In this document: one piece after another, positions 44,107 through 55,066 of the stretch
Position numbering within the stretch: position 1 is the first letter of the stretch
Layout: every line of letters starts with the position of its first letter
Source of the DNA: Rhizobium album
Lineage (GTDB): Bacteria; Pseudomonadota; Alphaproteobacteria; Rhizobiales; Rhizobiaceae
Assembly (NCBI RefSeq): GCF_003122325.1
Contig: NZ_QFBC01000005.1
Coordinates: forward strand, 284,041-348,040
Reading direction: 5' to 3'
DNA length: 64,000 nt
Notes under the pieces: generated by a model
What the model saw: the letters and a program-made list of their open reading frames with translations, nothing else
What the model was told of the DNA's origin: nothing
Database searches by the model: none
Made by a program: the position numbers and the translations under genes

Positions 44107-45159
44107 TCAGAAATTGCAGAGCTGGTCCGCGGTCTTGCCCCAAAGCTTGGCGGCATCATAAGCGGCCTGCGTATTTCCGACAGCCGGGTTCGGCAGGAAA
44201 TTGTACTTGTAGAGCGGATCGGCATCCGAGGGGGCGGCGTCCGGCGTGCCCTCCAGGTATTTCTCGCCGTCGACGACCTTGCCCTGCGCGACATATTTGC
44301 CGAGCGCCTGCACCGCCATCCAGCCTTCCCAATAACCGGACTGGATTGCCGTGCCGGCGATTTCACCGCTCTTCACATGCTTGGAATCGCCATGGCACGT
44401 GCCGCCGACGATGAAGATGTCCTTGCCCGGTGTCAGGCCGTTTTCCTTTGCCGCTTGTGCTGCCGCGCCTGCGAGCGAATCGTTTTCCGTATAGAGCCAG
44501 GTCAGTTCGCCCTTGTGGGCGGGGATGATCTGGGCTGCGACCTTGTAGCCCTCGTCTTCGAGGAAGCCTGCGGTCGGGACGACGTCGAGCACGGTCAGCT
44601 TGCCCTTGACCGCATCCTGGAAACCGGTGGCGCGGTCGTCACCCGCAGAAACGCCGGCCGGGAAACGGATGATGGCGCCCTTGTCGCACTTGATCTCGGC
44701 CTTGGCGCATGCTTCCAGCAGGATCTCGGCGGCGGTCTTGCCGCTCAGGAAGTCGTTGGCGCCGGCATAGGCGGTCCAGAAGGCTTCCGTACCCTTGATC
44801 GGATACTGGTTGGAGACGATGACGGGCGCGCCGGACTGCGATAGCGCCCGCAGCGAAGCGACGCCGGCGGCATTTTCGAACGGCCACCAGACATAACCGG
44901 CAACCTGTTCGCCGGACGCAAGCTGCTGCTGCACCTGGCTGTCCTGCTCGGCCTGGTTGAAGTTGTTTTCGATCACCTTGACGTCGTAGCCGAGTTCCTT
45001 GGCCTTGTCCTTGGCGCCCAGCTGGAACTGGCCGATATAGGGGTTGGTGCTCGATGGCACGAAGACGACGACGGAGCCCTTGCTTTCGGCATAGGCGGCG
45101 GATGCGGCAAGGCCTGCAACGAGCGATGCGGCGATTGCGAGTGTCATTTTCAGTGTCAT
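44107..45159 (-). CDS. Periplasmic binding protein of the CUT2-type importer
   Basis: 350 aa with signal peptide MTLKMTLAIAASLVAGLAAS ending AAYAE. The mature fold is of the Peripla_BP_4 sugar-binding group (FVPSSTNPYIGQFQLGAKDK, NNFNQAEQDSQVQQQLASG). GGAGGAG lies 6 bases before the ATG at 45159. It is the first transporter gene after quinate/shikimate dehydrogenase on the same strand, which suggests a quinate- or shikimate-like ligand. Confidence 0.87.
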   Translation of the reverse strand: MTLKMTLAIAASLVAGLAASAAYAESKGSVVVFVPSSTNPYIGQFQLGAKDKAKELGYDVKVIENNFNQAEQDSQVQQQLASGEQVAGYVWWPFENAAGVASLRALSQSGAPVIVSNQYPIKGTEAFWTAYAGANDFLSGKTAAEILLEACAKAEIKCDKGAIIRFPAGVSAGDDRATGFQDAVKGKLTVLDVVPTAGFLEDEGYKVAAQIIPAHKGELTWLYTENDSLAGAAAQAAKENGLTPGKDIFIVGGTCHGDSKHVKSGEIAGTAIQSGYWEGWMAVQALGKYVAQGKVVDGEKYLEGTPDAAPSDADPLYKYNFLPNPAVGNTQAAYDAAKLWGKTADQLCNF

Positions 45160-45193
45160 GTGGTCTCCTCCCATGGCCATCGAGGCCTTTTAA

Positions 45194-45206
45194 GCCGCCA
45201 AGCGGC
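45194..45206 (-). terminator. Small hairpin between dehydrogenase and binding-protein genes
   Basis: GCCGC-TTG-GCGGC on the minus strand followed by TTAAAAGG. The 5-bp stem is modest, so it is a weak or partial terminator at best. The rest of the 107-base gap holds only an AT-rich leader. Confidence 0.4.
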
Positions 45207-45266
45207 GTTTCTCATGCGATACTTTCATTTTCGTTTCTCCGCCCCTCCTGACGGGAGAACGGAAAT

Positions 45267-46139
45267 CTAGATGCCCCCTCCCTCGCCGAGGGAGCCGAAA
45301 TGCCGGATCATGCGTTCGGCATCGGGTGCGATGCCGGTGAAGAGTTCGAAGGCGCCGACGGCCTGGTACACGGCCATGCCGCCGCCATTCACCACCCGGC
45401 AGCCACGCTTGGCGGCTTCGGTCAGAAGCGCCGTTTCCAGCGGAAAATAGACGATCTCCGCAACCCAGTGCCGGGGCTGCAGCAGGCTGACATCGAGCGG
45501 CAGGCCGGGATGGGAGGCCATGCCCGTCGGCGTGGCATGCACCAGCCCGTCTGCGCCCCGCAGCGCCTGCGCCATGTCGAGACCCGGTCTGAAGGTGCAG
45601 CCGGGATGTTTGGTCGCCAGTTGCAGGATCAGCGCCTCCGTCCGGCTTGCGTCGAGGTCGAAGACATGCACCCTCCGCGCCCCCATGGTCGCCAGTGCAT
45701 GGGCCACGGCGAGGCCGGCGCCGCCGGCGCCGATCAACACGACCTCATCGACCTGCACATCCGGAAGCCCGCGCCAAAAACCCTTGGAAAAGCCCGACCA
45801 GTCGGTGTTGTGGCCGACCCGGCGGCCGTTGGTGAACGTAACGGTGTTGATGGCGCCGAGAACGGCCGCGTCCATGGAGAGTTCGTCGACGAACTGCGTT
45901 GCCGCTTGCTTGCAGGGATGGGTGATGTTGAGGCCGGCGAAACCTTCATGCTGGACCTTGTCCATCAGCTGCGGCAGCGCATCGACGCCGAGACCCAGCG
46001 CCGACAGATCGATCAGGTCGTATCGATAGTCGATGCCGTTCATGTGCCCTTCGCGGACATGCATGGCGGGCGTACGCGACCTGCCGATATCGCTGCCGAT
46101 CAGGCCTACGTGAACAGCCCGCGTCCTTGTTTCTGCCAC
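45267..46139 (-). CDS. Quinate/shikimate dehydrogenase (catabolic, NAD-type)
   Basis: 290 aa, AroE fold but closest by eye to Corynebacterium quinate/shikimate dehydrogenase: the substrate segment is SRTPAMHVREG (S21, T23) in place of the SKSP pattern of biosynthetic AroE. Catalytic K77 (NITHPCKQ) and D113 (GHNTDWSG) are present. After the GAGGAG motif, the strand ends VFDLDASRTEA (D161, D163), acidic as in NAD-dependent forms instead of the basic NADP motif. It would oxidise quinate or shikimate toward 3-dehydroshikimate for protocatechuate formation. Confidence 0.85.
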   Translation of the reverse strand: MAETRTRAVHVGLIGSDIGRSRTPAMHVREGHMNGIDYRYDLIDLSALGLGVDALPQLMDKVQHEGFAGLNITHPCKQAATQFVDELSMDAAVLGAINTVTFTNGRRVGHNTDWSGFSKGFWRGLPDVQVDEVVLIGAGGAGLAVAHALATMGARRVHVFDLDASRTEALILQLATKHPGCTFRPGLDMAQALRGADGLVHATPTGMASHPGLPLDVSLLQPRHWVAEIVYFPLETALLTEAAKRGCRVVNGGGMAVYQAVGAFELFTGIAPDAERMIRHFGSLGEGGGI

Positions 46140-46203
46140 CGAAGAAAAACTCCACCCAAACCCTGCCGATCCATCCCGGCATAATCCTCGTTGTCAAAAT
46201 GTA

Positions 46204-46217
46204 CGAACTGGTTAGTA
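46204..46217 (-). promoter_or_regulatory. Candidate TetR operator upstream of the quinate/shikimate dehydrogenase
   Basis: On the minus strand TACTAACCAGTTCG, 13 of 14 bases identical to the site at 48982-48995 before the dehydratase gene. It lies 65 bases before the dehydrogenase start. The TetR protein encoded between the two sites is the likely binder. Confidence 0.65.
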
Positions 46218-46363
46218 AAGTCAATTGCCGTAAAAGGCTTTTCCCAGCAAGTGGCATTTTCGTGCGGTGGCTCAAGAAGGAATGGAAGGGCGGCGGCGCG
46301 CCCAAACCGGAGCACGATCGACAAAATCGCAGTTATGTCGAAGGGTTGCGGAGAGCCCGGTGG

Positions 46364-47005
46364 TCAGGACCGGAGATAGGCGAGGATCATGTCGCAGATC
46401 ATCTGCCGGTGCCGGGCCTTGAGTTCATCGTTCATCAAGTCGCGATTGAAGATCGCACCGAAAGTATGCCGGTTCGAGACCCGGAAAAAACAGGCGGCGC
46501 TGATCATCTGGTGCAGGTCGACGGGATCGACCTTGCGCCGGAAGGCGCCGCTGGCCTCGCCGCGGGCCAGGATGGCGGCGATGATATCGATGGCGCCGGA
46601 ATTGGTCCGCCGCAGCACGTCGGAACTTTTCAGGTGTTCGGCGCGGTGGATATTCTCGATGCTGACCAGCTGAACGAAATCGGGATTGGCGTCGTCGTGG
46701 TCGAAGGTGCTGGTGATCAGGCTGCGCATCGCCTCTTCCGGCTCGAGATTTTCCAGGTCGAGGCGGCTTTCCAGCGACCGGATCTTGGCATAGGCGCGTT
46801 CCAGGACGGCGAGATAGAGGCCTTCCTTGCTGCCGAAGTAATAATACAGCATGCGCTTTGAGGTCTTGGTCTTTTCGGCGATGGTATCGACGCGGGCGCC
46901 CGAAAATCCGGCATCGACGAATTCTTCCGTCGCAACCTGCAGGATGTTTTCCTTCGTGCCATCAGGGTCGTTCTTGCGTCCCACGCGTGTCTGCGCAAGG
47001 TTCAC
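46364..47005 (-). CDS. TetR-family regulator of the quinate/shikimate module
   Basis: 213 aa. The N-terminal HTH is clear (TKENILQVATEEFVDAGFSG, then RVDTIAEKTKTSKRMLYYYF). The C-terminal helical domain has the TetR_C pattern common to QuiR-like regulators. It sits between the dehydratase and dehydrogenase genes, and paired near-identical palindromic sites lie upstream of both. It probably represses until quinate, shikimate or 3-dehydroshikimate binds. Confidence 0.85.
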   Translation of the reverse strand: MNLAQTRVGRKNDPDGTKENILQVATEEFVDAGFSGARVDTIAEKTKTSKRMLYYYFGSKEGLYLAVLERAYAKIRSLESRLDLENLEPEEAMRSLITSTFDHDDANPDFVQLVSIENIHRAEHLKSSDVLRRTNSGAIDIIAAILARGEASGAFRRKVDPVDLHQMISAACFFRVSNRHTFGAIFNRDLMNDELKARHRQMICDMILAYLRS

Positions 47006-47074
47006 TGTGCCGTTCGCTTTCTGAAAATCATGCTCGTCCTCGCCGTCATGGATAGCCTCACGAAATGCTGCCGG

Positions 47075-48964
47075 TCAACTGCGCGGCATCGTTTCGGGTC
47101 GCATGTGCCGCTTCTGCGCGGCGATGCGGAAAATCGCGTTGGGCGCGCCGTAGCCGCGATAACCGCGTCGCTGGACGATCTCGAAGAAGAAACCTTCGCC
47201 GTAAACCGGGCTGTAGAGCTGGAAATAGTCTCCGCCTTCGTCCCGGTCGTAGAGGATGTTGTTGGCCCTGAGCGTTTCGGCGAAATCGGGCTCCAGTCCG
47301 AACCGGGCCTCGATGTCGTCGTAATAGTTGCGGCTGATCTGCAGCGGCCGGAAGCCATTGGTTGCAAGGGCCACGGCCGTCGCCAGGATGTCGTCGGTGT
47401 GAAATGCCACGTGCTGGATGCTGGGGCCGAAATTTTCGGTGATGAAATGGCCGGCAAGCGTCCGGTGGTTTTCGGCGCCGTTCAGGGTGATCCGCATGCT
47501 TCCCGTCTCGTTCGCCACCACCTGGCTGCGCACGACGCCGGCGGGATCGATGATGTCTACCACCGGCGTTTTCTCCGTCTTGAAGAGCGAGGTGTAGAAC
47601 AGCACCGTCGACAGCAACTCGTCATATCGGACGGTCTGGGCGATGTGGTCGATGCTGGCGAGCCCCGCCGGCAGTGTTGGCGCATTTTCGTTCTCTGCCA
47701 CAAATTCCGTCGTCCAGATATTTTCCAGGTCTTCGCCATGGTCCAGGAAATAGTAGACGCCGCCGCCCGGGCCGAAAACGCCCGGCAGCTTTGTTTCGCC
47801 GGGACCGGGTTGCTGGGTAAACTCCTCAGCGCCGAGGCCCACTGCCCGCAACACCGCCGCCCGGGCATCGGCGACTTTCAGCCCCACCGCATAAGCCGTC
47901 GTGCCGTGCACGTTGAAGGCGGCATTGGCAAAACCGACGCTCTCGGTGTTGACGACGATGCGAATGCGGCCCTGCTGGTAGACGACGACCGATTTGCTGG
48001 CATGCCGGGCGACCTTGCGGAAACCGAGTACGCGCAACAGCGCGATCATCTGCTGCGCCTCGTCTTCGTCGGCGGCAAACTCGATGAAGACGAAATCTTC
48101 CACCTCGATCCGGTCCGGCAGATGCGGCAGCGTCAGGGCGGCGTCCGGTTCGATCCGGCGCACCTGGTCGCCGAGATAGACCAGCGACCGCCGGCCATCG
48201 GCGGCGATCATCCGCGTCGAGCCGCCCCGGAACTGGTCGTTGAAGATCTCCAGCGAAAAATAGCCGTCATATCCGGTGGCCGCGACGGCGCGGGTGAAAT
48301 CGCTGACCGGCAGATCGCCCTCTCCCGGCATGTTCCTGTAATGCCTGCTCCAATAGAGCAGATCCATGTCGATCAGCGGCGCATCCGCCAGCTGGACGAT
48401 GAAGATCTTCTCCTTCGGGATCGAGCGGATGGAGTTGACCTCGATCTTTCTCGCCAGCGTATGAAAACTGTCGAGGATCAGCCCGACATTGGCATGGCCG
48501 GCGCGCCGGACAATTTCCCAGGCGTCACGGTGGTCGTTGATATGGCGTCCCCAGGCGAGCGCTTCGTAGCCGATCCGCAGGCCGCGCCTTGCGGCCCGTT
48601 CCCCAAGCGCGTGAAAATCGGCCGCAGCCCGGTCGAGGCCGCCGAGCGCGACCGGGGAGACATTCGAGCAGACCAGCACAAGATCCGTTCCGAGTTCCTG
48701 CATGATATCGAATTTCCGCTCGGCCCGGTCGAAGTTGCGGCTGCGCTGCGGTTCGGGCATGCCTTCGAAATCGCGGAACGGCTGGAACAGGGTGATTTCC
48801 AGGCCTTGATCGCGGACGATACGTGCCACTTCCTGCGGGCTCTTGTCGAAAACAAGCAGGTCGTTCTCGAAGATTTCGACGCCATCGAAACCCGCTGCGG
48901 CAATCGCGGCAAGTTTTTCGTCCAGTTCCCCGCTGACCGACACCGTGGCGATAGAGGTTTTCAC
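47075..48964 (-). CDS. quiC: 3-Dehydroshikimate dehydratase fused to an HPPD-like domain
   Basis: 629 aa, two domains as in Pseudomonas QuiC1. Residues 1-260 are an AP-endonuclease-type TIM barrel whose metal ligands fall at E134, D165, Q191 and E239, the numbers I recall for the Pseudomonas enzyme. Residues 280-629 are a vicinal-oxygen-chelate region with His ligands in IDHIAQTV and IQHVAFHTDD and a Glu in EIVQRRG. The barrel converts 3-dehydroshikimate to protocatechuate, the substrate of the pca operon nearby. The GTG start at 48964 has GGGAGG upstream. Confidence 0.92.
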   Translation of the reverse strand: MKTSIATVSVSGELDEKLAAIAAAGFDGVEIFENDLLVFDKSPQEVARIVRDQGLEITLFQPFRDFEGMPEPQRSRNFDRAERKFDIMQELGTDLVLVCSNVSPVALGGLDRAAADFHALGERAARRGLRIGYEALAWGRHINDHRDAWEIVRRAGHANVGLILDSFHTLARKIEVNSIRSIPKEKIFIVQLADAPLIDMDLLYWSRHYRNMPGEGDLPVSDFTRAVAATGYDGYFSLEIFNDQFRGGSTRMIAADGRRSLVYLGDQVRRIEPDAALTLPHLPDRIEVEDFVFIEFAADEDEAQQMIALLRVLGFRKVARHASKSVVVYQQGRIRIVVNTESVGFANAAFNVHGTTAYAVGLKVADARAAVLRAVGLGAEEFTQQPGPGETKLPGVFGPGGGVYYFLDHGEDLENIWTTEFVAENENAPTLPAGLASIDHIAQTVRYDELLSTVLFYTSLFKTEKTPVVDIIDPAGVVRSQVVANETGSMRITLNGAENHRTLAGHFITENFGPSIQHVAFHTDDILATAVALATNGFRPLQISRNYYDDIEARFGLEPDFAETLRANNILYDRDEGGDYFQLYSPVYGEGFFFEIVQRRGYRGYGAPNAIFRIAAQKRHMRPETMPRS

Positions 48965-48981
48965 GGCAGCCTCCCCATATG

Positions 48982-48995
48982 TACTAACTAGTTCG
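48982..48995 (+). promoter_or_regulatory. Candidate TetR operator upstream of quiC
   Basis: TACTAACTAGTTCG with the central palindrome AACTAGTT, 18 bases before the quiC start codon. It matches the site at 46204-46217 in 13 of 14 bases. Confidence 0.65.
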
Positions 48996-49242
48996 GATAT
49001 AAATATAGCAATTTGGGAGACAAGGAAATGGCAGTTCGATGATCGGTAGGAAATCGTCAGGTGCAGCATCCGCAAATGCCTGACGTGTATCGCGATCTTT
49101 CAGATTCGCCCTCGTGCGTGCGGCAAGTCCTGTGAAAACGGGGCATTGTTGAAAATGCCGTATTTCCTTGTTTTCGCACGTCGTTTTTGCAAAATCGCCA
49201 TACGGCGTAGTCCGGTTGCGTCGGACATAGGTCATCAGGAAA

Positions 49243-49259
49243 AGCCTCAGCAGGAGGCT
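49243..49259 (-). terminator. Terminator downstream of the methylmalonyl-CoA mutase gene
   Basis: On the minus strand AGCCTC-CTGCT-GAGGCT followed by TTTTCC, 111 bases after the mutase stop. A 6-bp stem with a short T-run. Confidence 0.55.
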
Positions 49260-49369
49260 GGATCGTGTTTTGGCAGGCTGGTTTCAAAGAGAAGCTCTTG
49301 CCTTTCCAGTTTCCGGGGCGGCGATCAGGCCGCTCCTCCATCCTGAATTCGAACCAGGCGGCAAAAGGG

Positions 49370-51508
<2,139 letters not shown>

Positions 51509-51637
51509 CGTTTTTCCTCGACATGGATTGCGCCTGAGAGCGCTGGATTCAACTTGGACGAATGCCCGGCGCTGCGGTCGATCTTGACCGGAGTGCTACT
51601 CAGTAGTAAAATTTAGAGAAGACAGGAGTTATCTGAT

Positions 51638-51907
51638 ATGGTCGTAAAAACCTCGGTCTCCATCTCCAATCAACAGGAGAGTTTTGCGCGCAAGCTCGTC
51701 GAGGACGGGCGTTATGCAAGCCTGAGCGCGGTGGTCCAGCGCGGGCTGGAACTGGTTCGCGAAGAGACGGAATTGAAGGATGCCGAGCTTGCGGCGCTGA
51801 AGAAGCTGCTGCTGGACCGTATGAACGGCGAATTCCTGACGATGGAAGAGAGCGACAGGCAGATCGATGCCATGATCGCAAGAAAGAAGGCCGAACTTGG
51901 CCTATAG
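51638..51907 (+). CDS. parD: ParD-type antitoxin
   Basis: 89 aa. A ribbon-helix-helix start (VVKTSVSISNQQESFARKLV) is followed by the YASLSAVVQRGLELV helix typical of ParD/CC2985-type antitoxins and a charged C-terminal helix that wraps the toxin. AGGAG lies upstream of the ATG. The toxin gene overlaps by 11 bases. The pair is transcribed against the surrounding propionate genes. Confidence 0.88.
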   Translation: MVVKTSVSISNQQESFARKLVEDGRYASLSAVVQRGLELVREETELKDAELAALKKLLLDRMNGEFLTMEESDRQIDAMIARKKAELGL

Positions 51908-52244
51908 GATAGTCCGCTCGCCGGCGATTGAACGGGATATCGACATCGTTTTCGACCATGTGTTTGAGTCCTACCTGACAATTGGCGACTCTGTGCCGGA
52001 GGCATTCGAACGCGCCACGCAACGCATCGCGGCCCTGTGGTCGGACATGAACAGCTTGGCGCTGGCGCCGCATCAGGGAACGCTGCATGCAGATCTCAGT
52101 TCGAGACTGCGCCACGTCACCAAGAACCGGGCCATATTTTATTTCGACGTCGATGACACCGCGAAAACCGTGCGCATCCTTGCGGTGTTCTTCGGCGGCC
52201 AAGACCACCAGCGGCGTATGCTGCAGCGTCTGGGCAGCGACTGA
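51897..52244 (+). CDS. parE: ParE/RelE-superfamily toxin
   Basis: 115 aa. ParE features are SPAIERDIDIVFDHV, DMNSLALAPHQGTL, RHVTKNRAIFYFDV and ILAVFFGGQDHQRRML. ParE toxins poison DNA gyrase. The likely start is TTG at 51897, inside the antitoxin gene, which favours coupled translation. It ends six bases before the convergent pccA stop. Confidence 0.87.
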   Translation: MAYRIVRSPAIERDIDIVFDHVFESYLTIGDSVPEAFERATQRIAALWSDMNSLALAPHQGTLHADLSSRLRHVTKNRAIFYFDVDDTAKTVRILAVFFGGQDHQRRMLQRLGSD

Positions 52245-52249
52245 CCACA

Positions 52250-54256
52250 TCACTCGAATTCCATGATCAGTTCGTCGACCGCAAGGCTCTGCCCAGCGGC
52301 AACGGCAACCCGCTTCACCACGCCCCGCTTCTCGGCGCGCAAAATGTTTTCCATCTTCATCGCCTCGACGGTGGCCAGTGCCTGGCCGGCCTCGACCTGA
52401 TCGCCGCCGGAAACGGCAACGGATGTGATGACGCCCGGCATCGGGCAGAGCAGCATCTTCGAGGTATCCGGCGGCAGCTTGACCGGCATCAGCCGGGCAA
52501 GGGCGGCGACGCGCGGCTCGCGGACATGGGCGACGACGTCCATGCCGCGCCAGCGCAGGCGGATGCCGGTGCCGGCCCGTCCGACCTTGATGCCGAGCGG
52601 CGCGCCGTCGATGGTGAAATGTGCGTGCGTCTGGCCCGGCAGCCAGCCACCGGCGACCGTGATCCTTCCGCCATCGGCAAAGACGACGGCGGTGCCGTCA
52701 GCGGAGGTTTCCAGCGTGACGGGGAATTCCTGGTCGGCGAGCTTCACCACCCAGTGCTGGCCGATGATGCGGCGGTGGTTGCCGATGGTGCCGGAAATCT
52801 GCACGGCGCGGGCCTGCAGCGTCCGGTTGACGGTGGTGGCGATCGCCGCGAGCTTGCGCAGATCCCCCTCCCCCGGCTCGACGCCGAGAAAACCTTCCGG
52901 GAATTCTTCGGCGATGAAGGCGGTCGTCAGGCGTCCGGCGCGAAACCGTTCGTCCTGCATGACGGCGGAGAGGAAGGGCAGGTTGTGGCCGATGCCTTCC
53001 ACCTCGAAATCGTCGAGCGCAGCGCTCATGGCATCGATGGCGGTCAGACGGTCGGGCGCCCAGGTGCAGAGCTTGGCGATCATCGGATCGTAATACATCG
53101 AGATTTCGCCGCCTTCGAAGACGCCGGTATCGTTGCGCACGATGGTGCCGTCGCTTGTTTTGCCTTCGCCCGGCGGGCGATAGCGCGTCAGCCGTCCGAT
53201 GGAGGGCAGGAAATTGCGGAACGGGTCTTCGGCATAGAGGCGGCTTTCGATCGCCCAGCCGTTGAGCTTGACGTCATCCTGGCCGAAGGAGAGTTTTTCG
53301 CCCGAGGCAACGCGGATCATCTGTTCGACGAGGTCGATGCCGGTGATCAGTTCCGTCACCGGATGCTCCACCTGAAGGCGGGTGTTCATCTCCAGGAAGT
53401 AGAATTTGTTGGCCTTGCCGTCGACGATGAATTCCACCGTGCCGGCGGAATGGTAACCGACGGCTTTCGCAAGCGCTACCGCCTGCTCGCCCATGGCCTT
53501 GCGGGTGGCGGGATCGAGGAAAGGCGACGGCGCCTCTTCGATGACTTTCTGGTTACGGCGCTGGATGGAGCATTCGCGCTCGCCGAGGTAAAGCACGGTG
53601 CCGTGCTTGTCGCCCAGCACCTGGATTTCGATGTGGCGCGGTTCGGTTACGAATTTTTCGATGAAGATGCGGTCGTCGCCGAAGGAGGATTTCGCCTCGT
53701 TCTTCGAGGACTGGAACCCTTCGCGCGCCTCCTGGTCGTTCCAGGCGATACGCATGCCCTTGCCGCCGCCGCCGGCGGACGCCTTGATCATGACGGGATA
53801 ACCGATGGACGCCGAAATCGTCACCGCCTCTTCGGCATCGGCGATCAGGCCCATATGGCCGGGCACGGTGGAAACGCCGGCTTCGGCCGCGAGTTTCTTC
53901 GAGGTGATCTTGTCGCCCATCGCCTGGATGGCGCCGACCGGCGGGCCGATGAAGGCCACGCCTTCCTTCTCCAGCGCTTCGGCGAAGGCTGCGTTCTCCG
54001 AGAGGAAGCCGTAACCCGGATGCACGGCATCGGCACCGGTCTTGCGGATCGCTTCGATGATTTTCTCGATGACGATATAGGACTGCGACGATGGCGCCGG
54101 GCCGATATGCACGGCCTCGTCGGCCATGCGCACATGCAGGGCATCGCGGTCGGCATCGGAATAGACGGCGACGGTGGCGATGCCGAGTTTTTTTGCCGTC
54201 TTGATGACCCGGCAGGCGATTTCGCCGCGGTTGGCAATCAGGATCTTCTTGAACAT
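52250..54256 (-). CDS. pccA: Propionyl-CoA carboxylase alpha subunit (biotin carboxylase + BCCP)
   Basis: 668 aa. Order of domains: biotin carboxylase (FKKILIANRGEIACRVIKTA, ATP-grasp glycine loop ASAGGGGKGMR, EMNTRLQVEHPVTE), a linker region, and a biotinyl domain with the modified lysine in VEAMKMENI near the C-terminus. It carboxylates biotin for transfer to propionyl-CoA by PccB. The two 124-residue genes separate it from pccB. Confidence 0.95.
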   Translation of the reverse strand: MFKKILIANRGEIACRVIKTAKKLGIATVAVYSDADRDALHVRMADEAVHIGPAPSSQSYIVIEKIIEAIRKTGADAVHPGYGFLSENAAFAEALEKEGVAFIGPPVGAIQAMGDKITSKKLAAEAGVSTVPGHMGLIADAEEAVTISASIGYPVMIKASAGGGGKGMRIAWNDQEAREGFQSSKNEAKSSFGDDRIFIEKFVTEPRHIEIQVLGDKHGTVLYLGERECSIQRRNQKVIEEAPSPFLDPATRKAMGEQAVALAKAVGYHSAGTVEFIVDGKANKFYFLEMNTRLQVEHPVTELITGIDLVEQMIRVASGEKLSFGQDDVKLNGWAIESRLYAEDPFRNFLPSIGRLTRYRPPGEGKTSDGTIVRNDTGVFEGGEISMYYDPMIAKLCTWAPDRLTAIDAMSAALDDFEVEGIGHNLPFLSAVMQDERFRAGRLTTAFIAEEFPEGFLGVEPGEGDLRKLAAIATTVNRTLQARAVQISGTIGNHRRIIGQHWVVKLADQEFPVTLETSADGTAVVFADGGRITVAGGWLPGQTHAHFTIDGAPLGIKVGRAGTGIRLRWRGMDVVAHVREPRVAALARLMPVKLPPDTSKMLLCPMPGVITSVAVSGGDQVEAGQALATVEAMKMENILRAEKRGVVKRVAVAAGQSLAVDELIMEFE

Positions 54257-54260
54257 GGCG

Positions 54261-54635
54261 TCAGGATTCCTTGGTATTCTCGAAGGCGGCCGGAAAATTC
54301 TTGCGCGCCAGTGGTTCGTTGAATTTCAGCAGCGCCTCGTAGGAGGCGGGATCGAAACCGCGCTCGGCCGGCAGGATTTCCCGGCCGAACAAGCGGCACA
54401 ACCGCTCGCCATCGAGATTGCCGCGCTGGAACGGCTCCGTGCCGAAATACTGCCACACAGCCTCCACGAAGCCGATGTCGGCCAGCGCGACCGTCTGGTC
54501 CATCGTGCGGTGCCGCGGCCAAGCGCTCAGTACCGTCGGCTTTGGGTTGGCCCGACGCAGGGTATATTGCCATTGGGTGCCGAGCAGGCCTGCCGGGAAA
54601 CCACGATGCTTTGGCATTTCGGGGGTCTTGGCCAT
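54261..54635 (-). CDS. Conserved 124-residue protein of unknown function in the pcc operon, copy 1
   Basis: Predicted cytoplasmic; no signal or membrane helix. Motifs shared with copy 2 are HRGFP, WQ-T-RRANPK, AWPR, YFGTEPF-RGNLD and ARKNFP-AF. By hand alignment without gaps 73 of 124 residues match the upstream paralogue. It lies 4 bases before pccA. I do not recognise the family; a function tied to the carboxylase is suggested only by position. Confidence 0.75.
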   Translation of the reverse strand: MAKTPEMPKHRGFPAGLLGTQWQYTLRRANPKPTVLSAWPRHRTMDQTVALADIGFVEAVWQYFGTEPFQRGNLDGERLCRLFGREILPAERGFDPASYEALLKFNEPLARKNFPAAFENTKES

Positions 54636-54639
54636 GGCG

Positions 54640-55014
54640 TCAGATTTCCATCACGTCTTCGAAAGCCTGCGGGAAGTTTTTCCGCGCCACACGCTCGTTG
54701 ATCTGCAGCATCGCCTGGTAGGAGGACGGGTTGAACGGTTTTTCGGCCGGGACGACTTCCCTGTCGAACAGCCGCGACAACCGGCCGGCATCGAGATTGC
54801 CGCGCTCGAACGGTTCGGTGCCGAAATAATGCCAGAGCGCGTGCAGGAAGGCCGCATCGCCCAGCGTCTCGTTCTTGTCGCGATCGTTGTTGCGCGGCCA
54901 GGCGGCGAGTTTCGTCACCTTCGGATTGGCCCGCCGGATGGTGAATTGCCATTTCATGCCGGTGAAACCGGTCGGGAACCCGCGATGCCGGGTCATTTCG
55001 GGGATATCTGCCAT
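54640..55014 (-). CDS. Conserved 124-residue protein of unknown function in the pcc operon, copy 2
   Basis: Tandem paralogue of copy 1, the same length and about 59 percent identical, separated from it by four bases. The most constant region is YFGTEPFERGNLD in the middle. The equal lengths and divergence indicate an old duplication with both copies kept. Function unknown. Confidence 0.75.
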   Translation of the reverse strand: MADIPEMTRHRGFPTGFTGMKWQFTIRRANPKVTKLAAWPRNNDRDKNETLGDAAFLHALWHYFGTEPFERGNLDAGRLSRLFDREVVPAEKPFNPSSYQAMLQINERVARKNFPQAFEDVMEI

Positions 55015-55066
55015 CAGTCTTTATCCATCGCTGTGTGTGCCAATCTCATACCGGATGATATAACAC

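Larger units (their letters stand above)
48965..49369. other. Intergenic region between quiC and the mutase gene
   Basis: 405 bases without a supported gene. The left end holds the quiC promoter and TetR operator; near 49243 is a terminator for the mutase gene. Short frames in between lack ribosome sites and family features. Confidence 0.65.
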
